The notes under the pieces: model-generated
What the model saw: the letters and a program-made list of their open reading frames with translations, nothing else
Told to the model about the DNA's origin: nothing
Databases searched by the model: none
NCBI GenBank assembly: GCA_030746775.1
Contig: JASLLZ010000023.1
Location: forward strand, 1 to 33,986
Direction of reading: 5' to 3'
Length of the DNA stretch: 33,986 nucleotides
From: Rhodospirillales bacterium
GTDB lineage: Bacteria; Pseudomonadota; Alphaproteobacteria; Rhodospirillales; JASLLZ01
Shown here: positions 15,717 through 25,660 of the stretch, one piece after another
How the letters are laid out: each line of letters begins with the position of its first letter
How positions within the stretch are numbered: the first letter of the stretch is position 1
Position numbers and translations under genes: made by a program

Positions 15717-16475
15717 GTGTTCACCAACAATCCCTTCGCCGAGCTTTCGGCGTTCATACCGCCCACCGTCACGCAGACGTACATCGTCGTCATGATACTC
15801 ATGGTCGCGGGTGGCACGCTGTTCGACACGCTTCACAAGAAGAGCGCCACGTACTTTTTCCGCGCGTGGCGGAATTCGAAGGATAAAGCGACCCGCCAGC
15901 TCGGCGGCGGAGAGATGGCGTCCCTGGCCATGCGGACCGTCGCGATTGACGTCCTGGCGTCCGGCGAGTTCTGCAATGTGCGGCGCAGGATCGCACACAT
16001 TCTGACGTTTTACGGCTTCGTGGCGTACATCATCACGACCGTCATCATGGTGTTCTTGTACCCAACTCCCGCCACGCCCGCGCCCGCCATCGTGCCGGCG
16101 CTATGGAACATCGGCGCCCTGATGGTCCTTGTCGGTGGTTACTGGTTCTGGTTTTTCATCAGGGTCGACGTCGCCCACGAGGGCAATTCGCCGTTCCGCC
16201 TGGTGCGCGCCGACCTGTTCGTCGTCTCGCTTCTGCTAAGCGTGACGCTGGGCCTGATATGGGAGATCGCGCAGGCGACGGGCGCCGGCGCGTGGACAAA
16301 CCTGTTCCTGGCTTTGTACATCTTTTCCACGACGGTACTTTTCGTGTCGATACCGTGGTCCAAGTTTTCTCACATGTTTTACAAGCCCGCCGCGGCTTTC
16401 GAGAAAAGGGTGGTGGAGGCGAACGGGTCGAGCAACCTGCCGGCCCCCGCCGAAAACTCCAGAGGAGAAGCGTAA
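15717..16475 (+). CDS. aprM: AprM, membrane anchor of adenylylsulfate reductase
   Basis: A 252-residue integral membrane protein with about five helices (around 20-37, 92-113, 126-148, 167-187 and 194-214), directly ahead of aprB and aprA. This is the gene order of aprMBA in sulfur-oxidising bacteria, where AprM anchors the soluble AprBA enzyme and passes electrons from APS formation to the quinone pool. That role comes from family and context. It resembles the membrane part of the QmoC/HdrE type but lacks the cysteine-rich iron-sulfur half. The start is GTG at 15717 with TGAGG about eight bases upstream. No qmoABC genes are in view. Four bases separate its stop from aprB. Confidence 0.85.
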   Translation: MFTNNPFAELSAFIPPTVTQTYIVVMILMVAGGTLFDTLHKKSATYFFRAWRNSKDKATRQLGGGEMASLAMRTVAIDVLASGEFCNVRRRIAHILTFYGFVAYIITTVIMVFLYPTPATPAPAIVPALWNIGALMVLVGGYWFWFFIRVDVAHEGNSPFRLVRADLFVVSLLLSVTLGLIWEIAQATGAGAWTNLFLALYIFSTTVLFVSIPWSKFSHMFYKPAAAFEKRVVEANGSSNLPAPAENSRGEA

Positions 16476-16479
16476 TCTC

Positions 16480-16926
16480 ATGCCCACTTTCGTTTACATG
16501 ACGCGTTGCGACGGCTGCGGAGAATGCGTGGATATCTGCCCGTCCGACATCATGCACATCGATACCACCTACCGCCGCGCCTATAACCTCGAGCCCCATT
16601 TTTGCTGGGAGTGCTACTCCTGCGTGAAGGCCTGTCCGCAAAACGCAATCGACGTGCGCGGCTATGCCGAATTTGCCCCCCTGGGCCACAGTGTCCGGGT
16701 GCTCAGGGAAGAGGAGAAGCGCACCATCTCGTGGAAGATCAAGTTCCGTGACGGGAACGAGAAGAACTTCGTTTCGCCCATCCGGACCACGGAATGGGGA
16801 TCGATAAAGTCACCGTCCGATTACGAGGCACCCAGCCCGGATGCCCTGAAGGCCCAGGAACTGGCGCACGAACCCGAGACACTCCACATCGATGCGCTCC
16901 CCACGCTGCCCCCGCAGAAAAAATAG
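16480..16926 (+). CDS. aprB: Adenylylsulfate reductase beta subunit
   Basis: A 148-residue ferredoxin-like subunit with two [4Fe-4S] motifs: CDGCGECVDIC (Cys10, 13, 16, 20) and CWECYSCVKAC (Cys42, 45, 48, 52). These are followed by the AprB-type beta segment (EEKRTISWKIKFRDG) and a C-terminal tail that in known structures wraps around AprA. It relays electrons between the FAD of AprA and AprM. AGAGGAG at 16461-16467, in the end of aprM, is its ribosome site. All eight cluster cysteines are present. Confidence 0.95.
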   Translation: MPTFVYMTRCDGCGECVDICPSDIMHIDTTYRRAYNLEPHFCWECYSCVKACPQNAIDVRGYAEFAPLGHSVRVLREEEKRTISWKIKFRDGNEKNFVSPIRTTEWGSIKSPSDYEAPSPDALKAQELAHEPETLHIDALPTLPPQKK

Positions 16927-16940
16927 GAAAGATCGAACCA

Positions 16941-18785
16941 ATGGGTCTCTTTTCAAGTAGGAAAACGGTTCATGTGGACTCCGACATCCTTGTCATCGGC
17001 GGCGGCATGGCCGGCTGCGGGGCGACGTATGAATCCCGCTACTGGGGACGCGATTTGAAGATTGTCTGCGTCGAGAAGGCGAAAATCGAGCGCAGCGGCG
17101 CGGTCGCCCAGGGCCTTTATGCGATCAACTGCTACATGGGCATGCAGTGGGACGAGAACCAGCCCGAGGACCATGTCCGCTATGCCCGCAACGACCTAAT
17201 GGGCCTTGTGCGCGAAGACCTGGGCTACGATATCGCCCGCCATGTCGACTCATCGGTGCACAAGTTCGAGGAATGGGGCCTTCCCATCATGAAGGACCCG
17301 GAAACCGGGCAGTATCTGCGCGAAGGCAAATGGCAGATCATGATCCACGGCGAAAGCTACAAGCCGATCGTCGCCGAGGCGGCCCGCAAGGCCGCCACCG
17401 AGGTCTACAACCGGATCATGGTGACTCACCTCTTGATGGACGAGACGAAGCCGAACCGGGTCGCCGGCGCCGTCGGTTTCAACGTCCGCAGCGGGGATTT
17501 TTACGTCTTCCGCGCAAAAGCCGTCATCGTCAGCGCCGGCGGCGCTTCGCATATCTTCAAGCCTCGATCCGCGGGCGAGGGCATGGGACGGACGTGGTAT
17601 GCCCCATGGAGCAGCGCGTCGGCCTATGCGCTGCCGATTCAAGTCGGCGCCAAGATGATGCAAATGGAAAACCGCATCGTCCTGACCCGGTTCAAGGACG
17701 GCTATGGTCCCGTCGGCGCCTATTTCCTGCACCTCAAGACCTACACCGAAAACGCCTATGGCGATGAATACGAATCCAAGTGGTACGAACACACCAAGGA
17801 ATTGGTCGGCGACTACGTCGACCGGCACCCGGTGCCGACTTGCCTCAGAAACCACGCCATTCTGGAGGAGATAAAGGCGGGCCGGGGTCCCATCCGCATG
17901 GTGACCAAGGAAGCCTTCCAAGATCCGCACCTCGAAACCGTTGGGTGGGAGAACTTCCTCGGCATGACGATCGGGCAAGCCGTCGTCTGGGCGTCGCAGA
18001 ACATCGATCCCAAACATACCAACCCCGAACTGACCACGTCCGAGCCTTACGTCATGGGCTCCCACGCAACATGTTCCGGCGCGTGGGCGAGCGGGCCCGA
18101 GGATTGCGCGCCGGCGGATTACCAGTGGGGATACAACCGGATGATGACGGTCGATGGGCTTTTCGGAGCCGGCGACACAATCGGGGGCACCGCCCACAAG
18201 TTCTCGTCGGGGTCTTTCGCCGAAGGCCGGATCGCGGCAAAGGCGGCGGTCAATTACGTCAATGATCTGGGCAGCGAGAAGCCCCAGGTCAGCGAGCAGG
18301 AGTACCAGGATCTCGAAAAGACCGTCTTCCAGCCCATGGAAAACTACAAGGTCGGCCGCAACGAGATCGTCGCCGGGACCGTTTCGCCAAGCTATATCTT
18401 GCCTATTCACGGTCTTCAGCGTCTTGAGAAGATCATGGACGAATATGTCGGCGGTATCAGCGCCCACTACACAACCAACGAACCGCTGCTTACCCGCGGT
18501 CTCGAACTGCTGGGCATGCTGAAGGAAGACTTGGACAGTATCGGGGCCGAAGACCTGCACCAGCTGCAGCGGACATGGGAGCTCAAGCACCGGGTCCTGG
18601 CCTCGGAATCCGTGACCCATCACACGCAGTTCCGCAAGGAAACGCGGTGGCCGGGGTATTACTATCGGGGCGATCATATGAAGCTTGACGATGACGATTG
18701 GCATTGCTTCACCCTGTCCCAATACGACCGGGAATCCGGCGAGTGGCAAATGGAGAAGGCCCCCGTTCATCACATCATCGACTGA
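16941..18785 (+). CDS. aprA: Adenylylsulfate reductase alpha subunit
   Basis: A 614-residue flavoprotein of the succinate dehydrogenase/fumarate reductase type. The FAD-binding motif DILVIGGGMAGCG lies at 15-27. The AprA-specific SGAVAQGLYAINCYMG stretch (52-67) follows, and later TRFKDGYGPVGAYF and WASGPEDC-type segments line the APS site. It interconverts sulfite plus AMP and APS. With aprM and sat adjacent and no dsr reductive genes here, the oxidative direction is the natural reading, though the window alone cannot settle it. The frame is open upstream, but the ATG at 16941 gives the family N-terminus and lies 14 bases after aprB. Confidence 0.96.
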   Translation: MGLFSSRKTVHVDSDILVIGGGMAGCGATYESRYWGRDLKIVCVEKAKIERSGAVAQGLYAINCYMGMQWDENQPEDHVRYARNDLMGLVREDLGYDIARHVDSSVHKFEEWGLPIMKDPETGQYLREGKWQIMIHGESYKPIVAEAARKAATEVYNRIMVTHLLMDETKPNRVAGAVGFNVRSGDFYVFRAKAVIVSAGGASHIFKPRSAGEGMGRTWYAPWSSASAYALPIQVGAKMMQMENRIVLTRFKDGYGPVGAYFLHLKTYTENAYGDEYESKWYEHTKELVGDYVDRHPVPTCLRNHAILEEIKAGRGPIRMVTKEAFQDPHLETVGWENFLGMTIGQAVVWASQNIDPKHTNPELTTSEPYVMGSHATCSGAWASGPEDCAPADYQWGYNRMMTVDGLFGAGDTIGGTAHKFSSGSFAEGRIAAKAAVNYVNDLGSEKPQVSEQEYQDLEKTVFQPMENYKVGRNEIVAGTVSPSYILPIHGLQRLEKIMDEYVGGISAHYTTNEPLLTRGLELLGMLKEDLDSIGAEDLHQLQRTWELKHRVLASESVTHHTQFRKETRWPGYYYRGDHMKLDDDDWHCFTLSQYDRESGEWQMEKAPVHHIID

Positions 18786-18862
18786 ACGGCGTTTACCAGA
18801 AGAATCCTTCGATGCAAGGGGCCGACCTTGATGGCGCCCGGCGCACGGCAAGTTTCCGGACC

Positions 18863-19645
18863 ATGATCATCGCCCAGATCACCGACACCCACCTTTCACA
18901 CGCCGACGCGGCGAACCCGGTGTTCGGCGCCAGGGCGGAAAACCTTCGTCAGTGCGTTGCCGACATCAACGGCCTCGACCCCATGCCCGACGCCGTCATC
19001 CACACCGGCGATATGGCCCAGCACGGCCAAGCGGGCGAATATGTCCACGCCCGATCGCTTCTCGCGGCGCTGGAGGTGCCCCTCTATGTCACTCCCGGCA
19101 ACCGCGACAGCCGCCAGGAAATGGCGCGCGCCTTTGCCGACGACGGATACATGAAGCCCGATTGTGCCTTCATCCATTATGCGGTCGAGGCGCATCCGGT
19201 ACGGCTGGTCGCCGTCGACTCCCTGGCCGAAAACGGCGCCGCCAAGGGAGATCTTTGTCGGGTCCGCCTGAAGGCGCTCGACGCCACCCTGGCCGAAGCG
19301 CCGGCGCGGCCGACGGCGGTGTTTATGCATCACCCGCCTTTTGACGTGCCGGCCGCTCCCGACCCGTTTGCCTACCAGCGTCGCCAGGCGGCGGCCGACT
19401 TGGCGGCGGTGGTTTGCAAGCACCCCCAGGTGGTCCGCATTTTTACCGGCCACATGCACCGTCCGTGGATGGCGAAGGTGGGGGGCGTCGCCGCCAGCAC
19501 CGTTCCCAGCGTCGCCGCCGACCTGCGCAAGGGTCGCTATGCGCCAACGATGGCCGGGCGGCCGGTTTACCAAATGCACCGATTCGAGCCCGATTGGGGG
19601 TTTGCCAGCGAAACCCGCTTGACCGATTCCCCTACGCAGGCTTGA
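18863..19645 (+). CDS. Calcineurin-like metallophosphoesterase (CpdA/Icc-type)
   Basis: A 260-residue phosphoesterase with the dinuclear-metal motifs in order: ITDTH (Asp8, His10), TGD (Asp50), GNRD (Asn80), HH (156-157) and GHMH (197-199). The usual GNHD motif reads GNRD, so the histidine that assists catalysis is an arginine; this also occurs in some relatives. CpdA-type members hydrolyse cyclic AMP to AMP, others act on phosphodiesters or nucleotides. An alternative ATG at 18812 would add 17 residues; 18863 fits the domain start. It lies between aprA and sat in the same direction, which suggests, but does not prove, a role in nucleotide supply or clean-up for the AMP-consuming sulfur pathway. 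Confidence 0.8.
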   Translation: MIIAQITDTHLSHADAANPVFGARAENLRQCVADINGLDPMPDAVIHTGDMAQHGQAGEYVHARSLLAALEVPLYVTPGNRDSRQEMARAFADDGYMKPDCAFIHYAVEAHPVRLVAVDSLAENGAAKGDLCRVRLKALDATLAEAPARPTAVFMHHPPFDVPAAPDPFAYQRRQAAADLAAVVCKHPQVVRIFTGHMHRPWMAKVGGVAASTVPSVAADLRKGRYAPTMAGRPVYQMHRFEPDWGFASETRLTDSPTQA

Positions 19646-19655
19646 TAAGGGCAAC

Positions 19656-19678
19656 GACCGCGACCCGATATCGTGGTC
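19656..19678 (+). terminator. Hairpin between metallophosphoesterase and sat genes
   Basis: GACCGCGA (19656-19663) pairs with TCGTGGTC (19671-19678) through one G-T wobble around a 7-base loop, then TTT. It could partly terminate the apr transcript so that sat is expressed separately. The T run is too short for a confident call. Confidence 0.3.
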
Positions 19679-19713
19679 TTTGAGTATCGTCACCATTGAG
19701 AGAGAGAGGGAAG

Positions 19714-20889
19714 ATGTCGAAGCTTGTTCCGCCCCATGGAAACGGCCGGCTTAATCCACTGCTGGCGCCCGAGGCCGAGCGCGCGGGCGCGTTGGAACGC
19801 GCCCGGCAGTTGCGGAAAGTACCGATGTCGAGCCGCGAGGTCTCGGACCTGTTGATGCTGGGTATGGGGGCCTATACGCCGCTCACCGGATTCATGGACG
19901 AGGCGGACTGGCGCGGCAGTTGTCTCGACATGAAGACCGCCGAAGGGCAGTTCTGGCCGATCCCGATTACGCTTTCGTGCGAGAGCGACCTCGCCCGGGG
20001 CATCGGCATCGGCGAAGAGGTGGCGTTGGTCGACGGGGACGGCGCGATCTTCGGGACTCTCGCGGTAACCGAGAAGTACGCCATAGATCGGGAGTTGGAA
20101 TGCACCAACGTTTTTCGCACCGCCGACACGGCGCATCCCGGGGTCGAAAAGGTGATGCGCCAGGGCGCGGTCAATCTGGCCGGGCCGGTAACCACGCTGA
20201 GCGAAGGTCACTATCCTGAAACCTATCCCGGACTCTATTACCGCCCGGCCGACACCCGGGCGCGGTTTCAGGACCTGGGCTGGACCACCGTCGCCGCCTT
20301 CCAGACCCGCAACCCCATGCACCGCAGCCACGAATACCTGGCCAAGATCGCGGTTGAGATCTGCGACGGGTTGCTGGTCCATCAGGTCCTCGGCGCGCTC
20401 AAGCCGGGCGACATCCCGGCCGAGGTCCGGGTCGCGGCAATCGACGCCCTGGTCACAAACTATTTCGTGCCGGGCACGGTGATTCAGGCCGGATACCCGA
20501 TTGAAATGCGATATGCCGGCCCGCGCGAGGCACTGCTGCACGCCGTTTTCCGCCAGAATTTCGGCTGCTCGCACCTGGTGGTCGGGCGTGATCACGCCGG
20601 GCTCGGCGACTACTACGGGCCGCTCGACGCCCATCACATCTTCGATCAAATCGACAAGGGCAGCATGGAAATCCAGCCGCTGAAGATCGACATCACGTTT
20701 CATTGCTACAAGTGCGACGGCATGGCGACGGGCCGGACCTGTCCGCACGGCGAGGGGGACCGGCTCGCCATCTCGGGCACCGGACTGCGCCGGATGTTCG
20801 CCGACGCCGAGCCCATACCCAAGGAGTTCAGCCGGCCCGAGGTGCTTGACGTGCTGCGGGCGTACTACGACGGTGCCGGTTCCACCTGA
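19714..20889 (+). CDS. sat: Sulfate adenylyltransferase (ATP sulfurylase), dissimilatory type
   Basis: A 391-residue homo-oligomeric ATP sulfurylase. [12 protein letters not shown] (197-208) and GRDHAG (291-296) are the nucleotide and sulfate loops. A cysteine knuckle (Cys331, Cys334, Cys343, with His345) fits the zinc site of this subfamily. It lacks the C-terminal APS-kinase-like domain of fungal enzymes and is unlike CysDN. In sulfur oxidisers it runs in reverse, making ATP and sulfate from APS and pyrophosphate. GAGGGAAG directly precedes the ATG at 19714, favouring it over 19696. It is downstream of aprMBA and overlaps the convergent DMT transporter gene by 25 bases. Confidence 0.95.
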   Translation: MSKLVPPHGNGRLNPLLAPEAERAGALERARQLRKVPMSSREVSDLLMLGMGAYTPLTGFMDEADWRGSCLDMKTAEGQFWPIPITLSCESDLARGIGIGEEVALVDGDGAIFGTLAVTEKYAIDRELECTNVFRTADTAHPGVEKVMRQGAVNLAGPVTTLSEGHYPETYPGLYYRPADTRARFQDLGWTTVAAFQTRNPMHRSHEYLAKIAVEICDGLLVHQVLGALKPGDIPAEVRVAAIDALVTNYFVPGTVIQAGYPIEMRYAGPREALLHAVFRQNFGCSHLVVGRDHAGLGDYYGPLDAHHIFDQIDKGSMEIQPLKIDITFHCYKCDGMATGRTCPHGEGDRLAISGTGLRRMFADAEPIPKEFSRPEVLDVLRAYYDGAGST

Positions 20890-21761
20890 TGAGCTTCCTT
20901 TAGCGCCAAAATCGAATTGACCAAGATGGCCGAGAGGACGATGGCCCCTCCGACGAGAGAGGCAACGGACGGCACTTCGCCGACGCCAATCCATACCCAA
21001 ATCGGTCCCAAAACGGTTTCGATCGGAGCCAGGAGAGCCACCTCGGCGGCGGGAACGTAATGGGTGCCCCGGATGAACAGGCCGAATGCCAGCGGTAGAA
21101 CCAGACAGCCGAGGATGGCGAGGACGACCAGATCGTGGGTGTTGATTGCCCCTGGGTCCGACGATAGAGGAAATGCGATTGCGGCGGAGAGGAAACCGGA
21201 AACACAAAGGGCCGGCGTCATGTCGCGTCGCCCCGCCATGCGCACGACGACCAGATTAAGTCCCCAGACGAAGGCCACGCCAAGCGCCATCAGGTCGCCC
21301 AGCCAGTTGCCCATGCCCAGCGAGTCGTGGAAGATGACGACAATGCCCGCGATGGCGGCAAGGATGGAAAGCCACGTGCGCAGGCGTACCTTTTCCCCCA
21401 TCACAAGCCAGCCGAAGACGGCGCTGAACAGGGGCGTGGTCGCCAGGATTACCAACGTGTTGGTGACCGTGGTGTGGGTGATCGCCCCGACAAATCCAAA
21501 GTTACTCGCCGCCAGAAGCGCGGCGCTGGCCAGACCCAGCCATCCGATTTGGCGAAATGCGGTCAGGAAGCGTCGCCGGTAGTGGACCAGCAGTCCCAGG
21601 GCGATGGTGCACGCCATGAAAAGAGTCCTATAGAAAATTACCGCCCAAATGTCGGCATTGCCGACCAAGCGCAACAACAGGGCGTCGGGGCTGAGGATCA
21701 CCATCCCGGCGGTCGACAACATCAGGCCGCGCAGATGAAGATTGCGAGACGTCTCGGTCAT
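20865..21761 (-). CDS. DMT-superfamily (EamA) transporter
   Basis: A 298-residue membrane protein with about ten helices arranged as two EamA repeats (near 10-140 and 150-285). The second repeat ends ...[21 protein letters not shown], a hallmark of this family. Members export amino acids, nucleobases or other metabolites; no substrate can be assigned. It lies 13 bases behind the MmgE/PrpD gene on the same strand, so the two are likely one operon. Its 3' end overlaps that of sat. Confidence 0.85.
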   Translation of the reverse strand: MTETSRNLHLRGLMLSTAGMVILSPDALLLRLVGNADIWAVIFYRTLFMACTIALGLLVHYRRRFLTAFRQIGWLGLASAALLAASNFGFVGAITHTTVTNTLVILATTPLFSAVFGWLVMGEKVRLRTWLSILAAIAGIVVIFHDSLGMGNWLGDLMALGVAFVWGLNLVVVRMAGRRDMTPALCVSGFLSAAIAFPLSSDPGAINTHDLVVLAILGCLVLPLAFGLFIRGTHYVPAAEVALLAPIETVLGPIWVWIGVGEVPSVASLVGGAIVLSAILVNSILALKEAHQVEPAPS

Positions 21762-21774
21762 ATTGGAAGGGGCC

Positions 21775-23172
21775 CTAGCCGCCTGTGTGAGTATTTATGG
21801 CGGCAAGGGAATACAGTGCCTCGGCTTGGGGAAGATCCTCGAGGCGCGAACAAGCTTCGATAAGGGCGCTGATCTGCTCGTCCTCCAAGGTGTCTTTGCA
21901 ATTGCCACGGAACTTGGCCTCGATGTCCTTGCCTTGAATCGGCTCGTCGGCCGCGCCACGGCAGTTCTGGCGTGACGCCGTCAGCTTTCGGCCGTCGTTC
22001 AGGGTGAAGGTAAGATGGGCGGGCAGCCGGTCGGGGAAGCCGGGGTCGGCGTGCGACGTGTATCGGACGCGCCGCGCCAGTCCCCGAATTCGCGCGTCCG
22101 ACAGCCTTTCTTCGGAATAGGCATGGGGTCCCATGTCGTCCAGCACCAAGGCCGCTGCGACAATGTAAGGAAGGCTGAAGCGGGCCGCGTAAGGCGTCTC
22201 GGGCTCAAGCTTCGTGGCCATGGGCTCGCAGATGACGGGCACCTGTTCGTTTATTACCTGGCAGTCTATGGCGCGGATTTCGTCCGCTTCCAGGGCGTGG
22301 GCCCTCTTCAATTCGAAGATGGCGTCGATGAAGCTGTGGGTGTGCTGGCATCCGGAATGGAGTTTGAAGGCGATATCCGGTGTGTGCCACACGCGGCCCA
22401 GGTCATGGACGGCGGCCTGGCTGTCCCATTGCCCGGGCTTGAGGTGAACTGGATAGATCCCGAACTGGCCCTCGAAGATTTCGGCCGGTGCCGTCAGGCC
22501 TCGCGCCGCCAGATCCGCCGCCACCACGCCCCCGTGTGCCGCCCAACCGCAGTTGAACAATTTGCCGTCGCTGCCGTCGACCACCGACTGGAGCAGGCCG
22601 CTTGCCTGGTTGCCGGCGATTCCCAGCGCATGGCGGGTGCGCCGGGCGTCGAGACCCTTGGCCCGGCTGGCGGCGGCGGCGGCGCCGAAGACGCCAACGA
22701 AAGACGACGGTTGCAGGCCCGATACCTGGAAGCCGACGGGGTCCGCCAAGGCAACACGGAGCGCCGTTTCGATCCCGGCGACGATGGCAACCACCAGATC
22801 GCGGCCAGGACGCCCCTCGGCCTGCCCGACCGCCAACGCCGCCGAAATGATGACGGCGTGGGTATGCAGCAAGGTAGGAAAGTGGGTGTCGTCATAATCG
22901 AAACTGTGCCCCATGAGGCCTGCCGCCAGGGCCGCCGAGGGGGCGGGCACCATGACGCCGAGGCCGGGCACGGAGGACTCAGGCCGTCCACCCCAGGCGA
23001 CGATTGCCTCAATGACGGCCCGGGTCGACGGCAGGGAAAGGGCGGCTATCTGGATTCCCAGATTGTCGAGCACCCGGTGGCGCAGGTCGATAACCACACT
23101 TTGGGGAATGGAATCAAACTCCAGGTTGGCTATCCACTCCGCGTAGGCGTCCGAGATCGTACGATCGCCCAT
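21775..23172 (-). CDS. MmgE/PrpD family protein (2-methylcitrate dehydratase-like)
   Basis: A 465-residue enzyme of the MmgE/PrpD family: a large all-helical domain with HSFDYDDTH near residue 97 and FGAAAAASRAKGLDA, then a smaller alpha/beta domain after KLHSGCQHTHSFIDA. PrpD dehydrates 2-methylcitrate; cis-aconitate decarboxylase and other acid dehydratases/isomerases share the fold. No prpB or prpC genes are near, so it is not the standard methylcitrate pathway. ATG at 23172 is preferred over 23202 because GGAGGAA lies eight bases before it. It is followed by a DMT transporter, suggesting uptake or efflux of the same organic acid. Confidence 0.88.
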   Translation of the reverse strand: MGDRTISDAYAEWIANLEFDSIPQSVVIDLRHRVLDNLGIQIAALSLPSTRAVIEAIVAWGGRPESSVPGLGVMVPAPSAALAAGLMGHSFDYDDTHFPTLLHTHAVIISAALAVGQAEGRPGRDLVVAIVAGIETALRVALADPVGFQVSGLQPSSFVGVFGAAAAASRAKGLDARRTRHALGIAGNQASGLLQSVVDGSDGKLFNCGWAAHGGVVAADLAARGLTAPAEIFEGQFGIYPVHLKPGQWDSQAAVHDLGRVWHTPDIAFKLHSGCQHTHSFIDAIFELKRAHALEADEIRAIDCQVINEQVPVICEPMATKLEPETPYAARFSLPYIVAAALVLDDMGPHAYSEERLSDARIRGLARRVRYTSHADPGFPDRLPAHLTFTLNDGRKLTASRQNCRGAADEPIQGKDIEAKFRGNCKDTLEDEQISALIEACSRLEDLPQAEALYSLAAINTHTGG

Positions 23173-23332
23173 GGGAAACGTTCCTCCGGGTGGGTGTGAC
23201 ATCCACGACAGGGGAATGGTATCGCCCGGGGCGGTCTATGTAAAACAGCGCCGGATAGGGACGAAGCGGAAAGCCCTTGCCGTCGGGCGCGCCGGCGACA
23301 TACCCTCGCAGCCCTTCTCTTGGCGAGGTCCG

Positions 23333-25660
23333 ATGAGCACACCAAAGGATGAAGACCGAACGTCGCCTGAACGGTCCCGGGTGCTGGATCGGGCGGCGCT
23401 TGAATATCACGGCGCCTGGCCGCCCGGCAAGCTGTCGGTTGTTCCGACCAAGCCGCTTGGAGATCAGCGCGATCTGGCTCTCGCCTACTCGCCCGGTGTC
23501 GCCGCCGCCTGCCTGGCCATCGTCGACGACCCGGCCCAGGTTTCCGGACTCACCGCGCGCGTCAACCTCGTCGCGGTGGTAACCAACGGAACCGCCGTTC
23601 TGGGACTCGGCGCCATCGGCCCCCTGGCCGCCAAGCCCGTCATGGAGGGCAAGGCGGTGCTGTTCAAGAAGTTTGCCGGCATCGACGTGTTCGACATCGA
23701 ATTGGATGAGACGGACCCCGACAGACTGGTCGATATTATCGCCAGTCTGGAGCCCACCTTCGGCGCCATCAACTTGGAAGACATCAAGTCCCCCGAATGT
23801 TTCGAGGTCGAACAGCGCCTGCGCCAGCGCATGAACATCCCCGTTTTCCACGACGACCAACACGGCACGGCCATCGTCGCCGGAGCCGCATTGGTCAACG
23901 GCCTGCGTCTGGCCGGCAAGTCGATCGCCGACGTCAAGCTGGTCTCCACCGGCGGCGGCGCGGCGGGCATCGCCTGTCTCGATTTGCTTGTCGAAATGGG
24001 ACTGAAAAAAGAAAACATCATCCTCGTCGATCACTTGGGCGTGGTCTATGCGGGGCGCCGCAAGGAGATGACGGCGCAAAAGAAACGCTATGGCACCGAT
24101 AATGAAGCGCGCACATTGGCCCAGGCGATCGACGGCGCCGACGTCTTTTTAGGGTTGTCGGCGCCCGATATCCTGACGCCCGAAATGGTCGAGCGCATGG
24201 CGGAAACGCCGTTGATCCTGGCCCTCGCCAATCCGCATCCGGAGATCGACCCGCTGTCCGCCAAGGCGGCGCGGCCGGACGCCATCATCGCCACGGGACG
24301 GTCCGATTTTCCCAACCAGGTCAACAACGTGCTCTGTTTTCCCTTTATATTCCGCGGCGCCCTGGACGTCGGTGCCACGACCATCAACGATGCCATGAAA
24401 CTGGCTTCGGTCGACGCCATCGCCGGCTTGACCATGGCCGAGTCGTCGGAGGTCGTGGCCAAGGCCTATGGCGATGAAAGCTTGAGCTTCGGGCCCGAAT
24501 ATCTGATCCCCAAGCCCTTTGATCCGCGTCTCATCGTGGAAGTGGCGTCGGCGGTGGCCAGGGCGGCCATGGAAAGCGGCGTGGCGACGCGTCCGATCGA
24601 GGACTTTGCCGCCTATCGCGAGCGGTTGGGAGAATTCGTCTTTCGCACCGGGCTGCTTATGCGCCCGGTATTCGAGCGCGCGCGGCTTGAGCCGAAACGC
24701 CTGGTCTATGCGGAGGGCGAGGACCGGCGTGTGCTGCGCGCCGTCCAGGCGGTTGTCGACGAGGGATTGGCGCGGCCCATCCTGATCGGACGGCCGGATG
24801 TCGTGAACGCCCGCATCGCCGATCTCGGCCTGCGTATCGTGCCGGGCGATGACTTTGAGTTGGTCAACCCGGATGACGATCCTCGCTACGATGCCTATTG
24901 GCGGTGCTATCACGACTTGATGGAACGCAAGGGCGTCTCGCCGGATGCGGCGCGGACGATCCTGCGCACCAATTCAACGGTGATCGCCGCTATCATGGTC
25001 AGGCGCGGCGAGGCCGATGCCATGCTGTGCGGCACCTTCCGCCAATACGACTGGCACCTGAGGCATGTGCTCGACGTCATCGGCCTGGCGGACGGGGTGC
25101 GGGACGTCTCGGCGCTCAGCGTTCTGCAGTTGGCCAAGGGCGCGTTCTTCCTCTGCGATACCTTCATCACCCCCGACCCGACGGCCGAGGAACTGGTCGA
25201 AATGGCGATCATGGCGGCGGAACAGGTCAGCCGCTTCGGGATTACGCCCAAGGTGGCATTGTTGTCCCATTCCAACTTCGGCACCGGCGACACCGCCTCG
25301 GCGCACAAGGTTGGCGACGCGGTGCGCCTCTTGCGCGAACGCGCCCCCGACTTGGAAGTGGATGGGGAAATGCAGGCCGATTCGGCGCTCAACGAGGCCC
25401 TGCGCTCCAGGCTCTTTCCCAATTCAAAGCTCTCCGGTCAAGCCAACCTGCTGGTCATGCCGTCGCTGGACGCCGCCAACATCGCCTTCAACTTGGTCAA
25501 GATGCTGGGCGAGGGCCTGCACGTCGGGCCGATACTCATCGGCGCCCGGGCCTCGGCTCATATCCTGACGCCTTCGGTGACGGCGCGCGGCATCATCAAC
25601 ATGAGCGCCTTTGCGGTGGTTGACGCCCAACGCCGCGACGTTCAGACCGTTCCCGCCTAA
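23333..25660 (+). CDS. maeB: NADP-dependent malic enzyme with phosphotransacetylase-like domain
   Basis: A 775-residue two-domain protein. The malic-enzyme part (about 1-430) shows AYSPGVAAAC (51-60), GLGAIGPLAAKPVMEGK (91-107), the metal site ED...HDDQHGTA and a Rossmann STGGGAAGIACL. The C-terminal part (about 445-775) resembles phosphate acetyltransferase (VYAEGEDRRVLRA; NEALRS; GQANLLVMPSLDAAN). It decarboxylates malate to pyruvate with NADPH formation. The PTA-like domain is regulatory, responding to acetyl-CoA in characterised enzymes, and usually inactive. ATG at 23333 has GAGG upstream. The divergent MmgE/PrpD gene starts 160 bases away, so the two may share a regulatory region. Confidence 0.93.
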   Translation: MSTPKDEDRTSPERSRVLDRAALEYHGAWPPGKLSVVPTKPLGDQRDLALAYSPGVAAACLAIVDDPAQVSGLTARVNLVAVVTNGTAVLGLGAIGPLAAKPVMEGKAVLFKKFAGIDVFDIELDETDPDRLVDIIASLEPTFGAINLEDIKSPECFEVEQRLRQRMNIPVFHDDQHGTAIVAGAALVNGLRLAGKSIADVKLVSTGGGAAGIACLDLLVEMGLKKENIILVDHLGVVYAGRRKEMTAQKKRYGTDNEARTLAQAIDGADVFLGLSAPDILTPEMVERMAETPLILALANPHPEIDPLSAKAARPDAIIATGRSDFPNQVNNVLCFPFIFRGALDVGATTINDAMKLASVDAIAGLTMAESSEVVAKAYGDESLSFGPEYLIPKPFDPRLIVEVASAVARAAMESGVATRPIEDFAAYRERLGEFVFRTGLLMRPVFERARLEPKRLVYAEGEDRRVLRAVQAVVDEGLARPILIGRPDVVNARIADLGLRIVPGDDFELVNPDDDPRYDAYWRCYHDLMERKGVSPDAARTILRTNSTVIAAIMVRRGEADAMLCGTFRQYDWHLRHVLDVIGLADGVRDVSALSVLQLAKGAFFLCDTFITPDPTAEELVEMAIMAAEQVSRFGITPKVALLSHSNFGTGDTASAHKVGDAVRLLRERAPDLEVDGEMQADSALNEALRSRLFPNSKLSGQANLLVMPSLDAANIAFNLVKMLGEGLHVGPILIGARASAHILTPSVTARGIINMSAFAVVDAQRRDVQTVPA

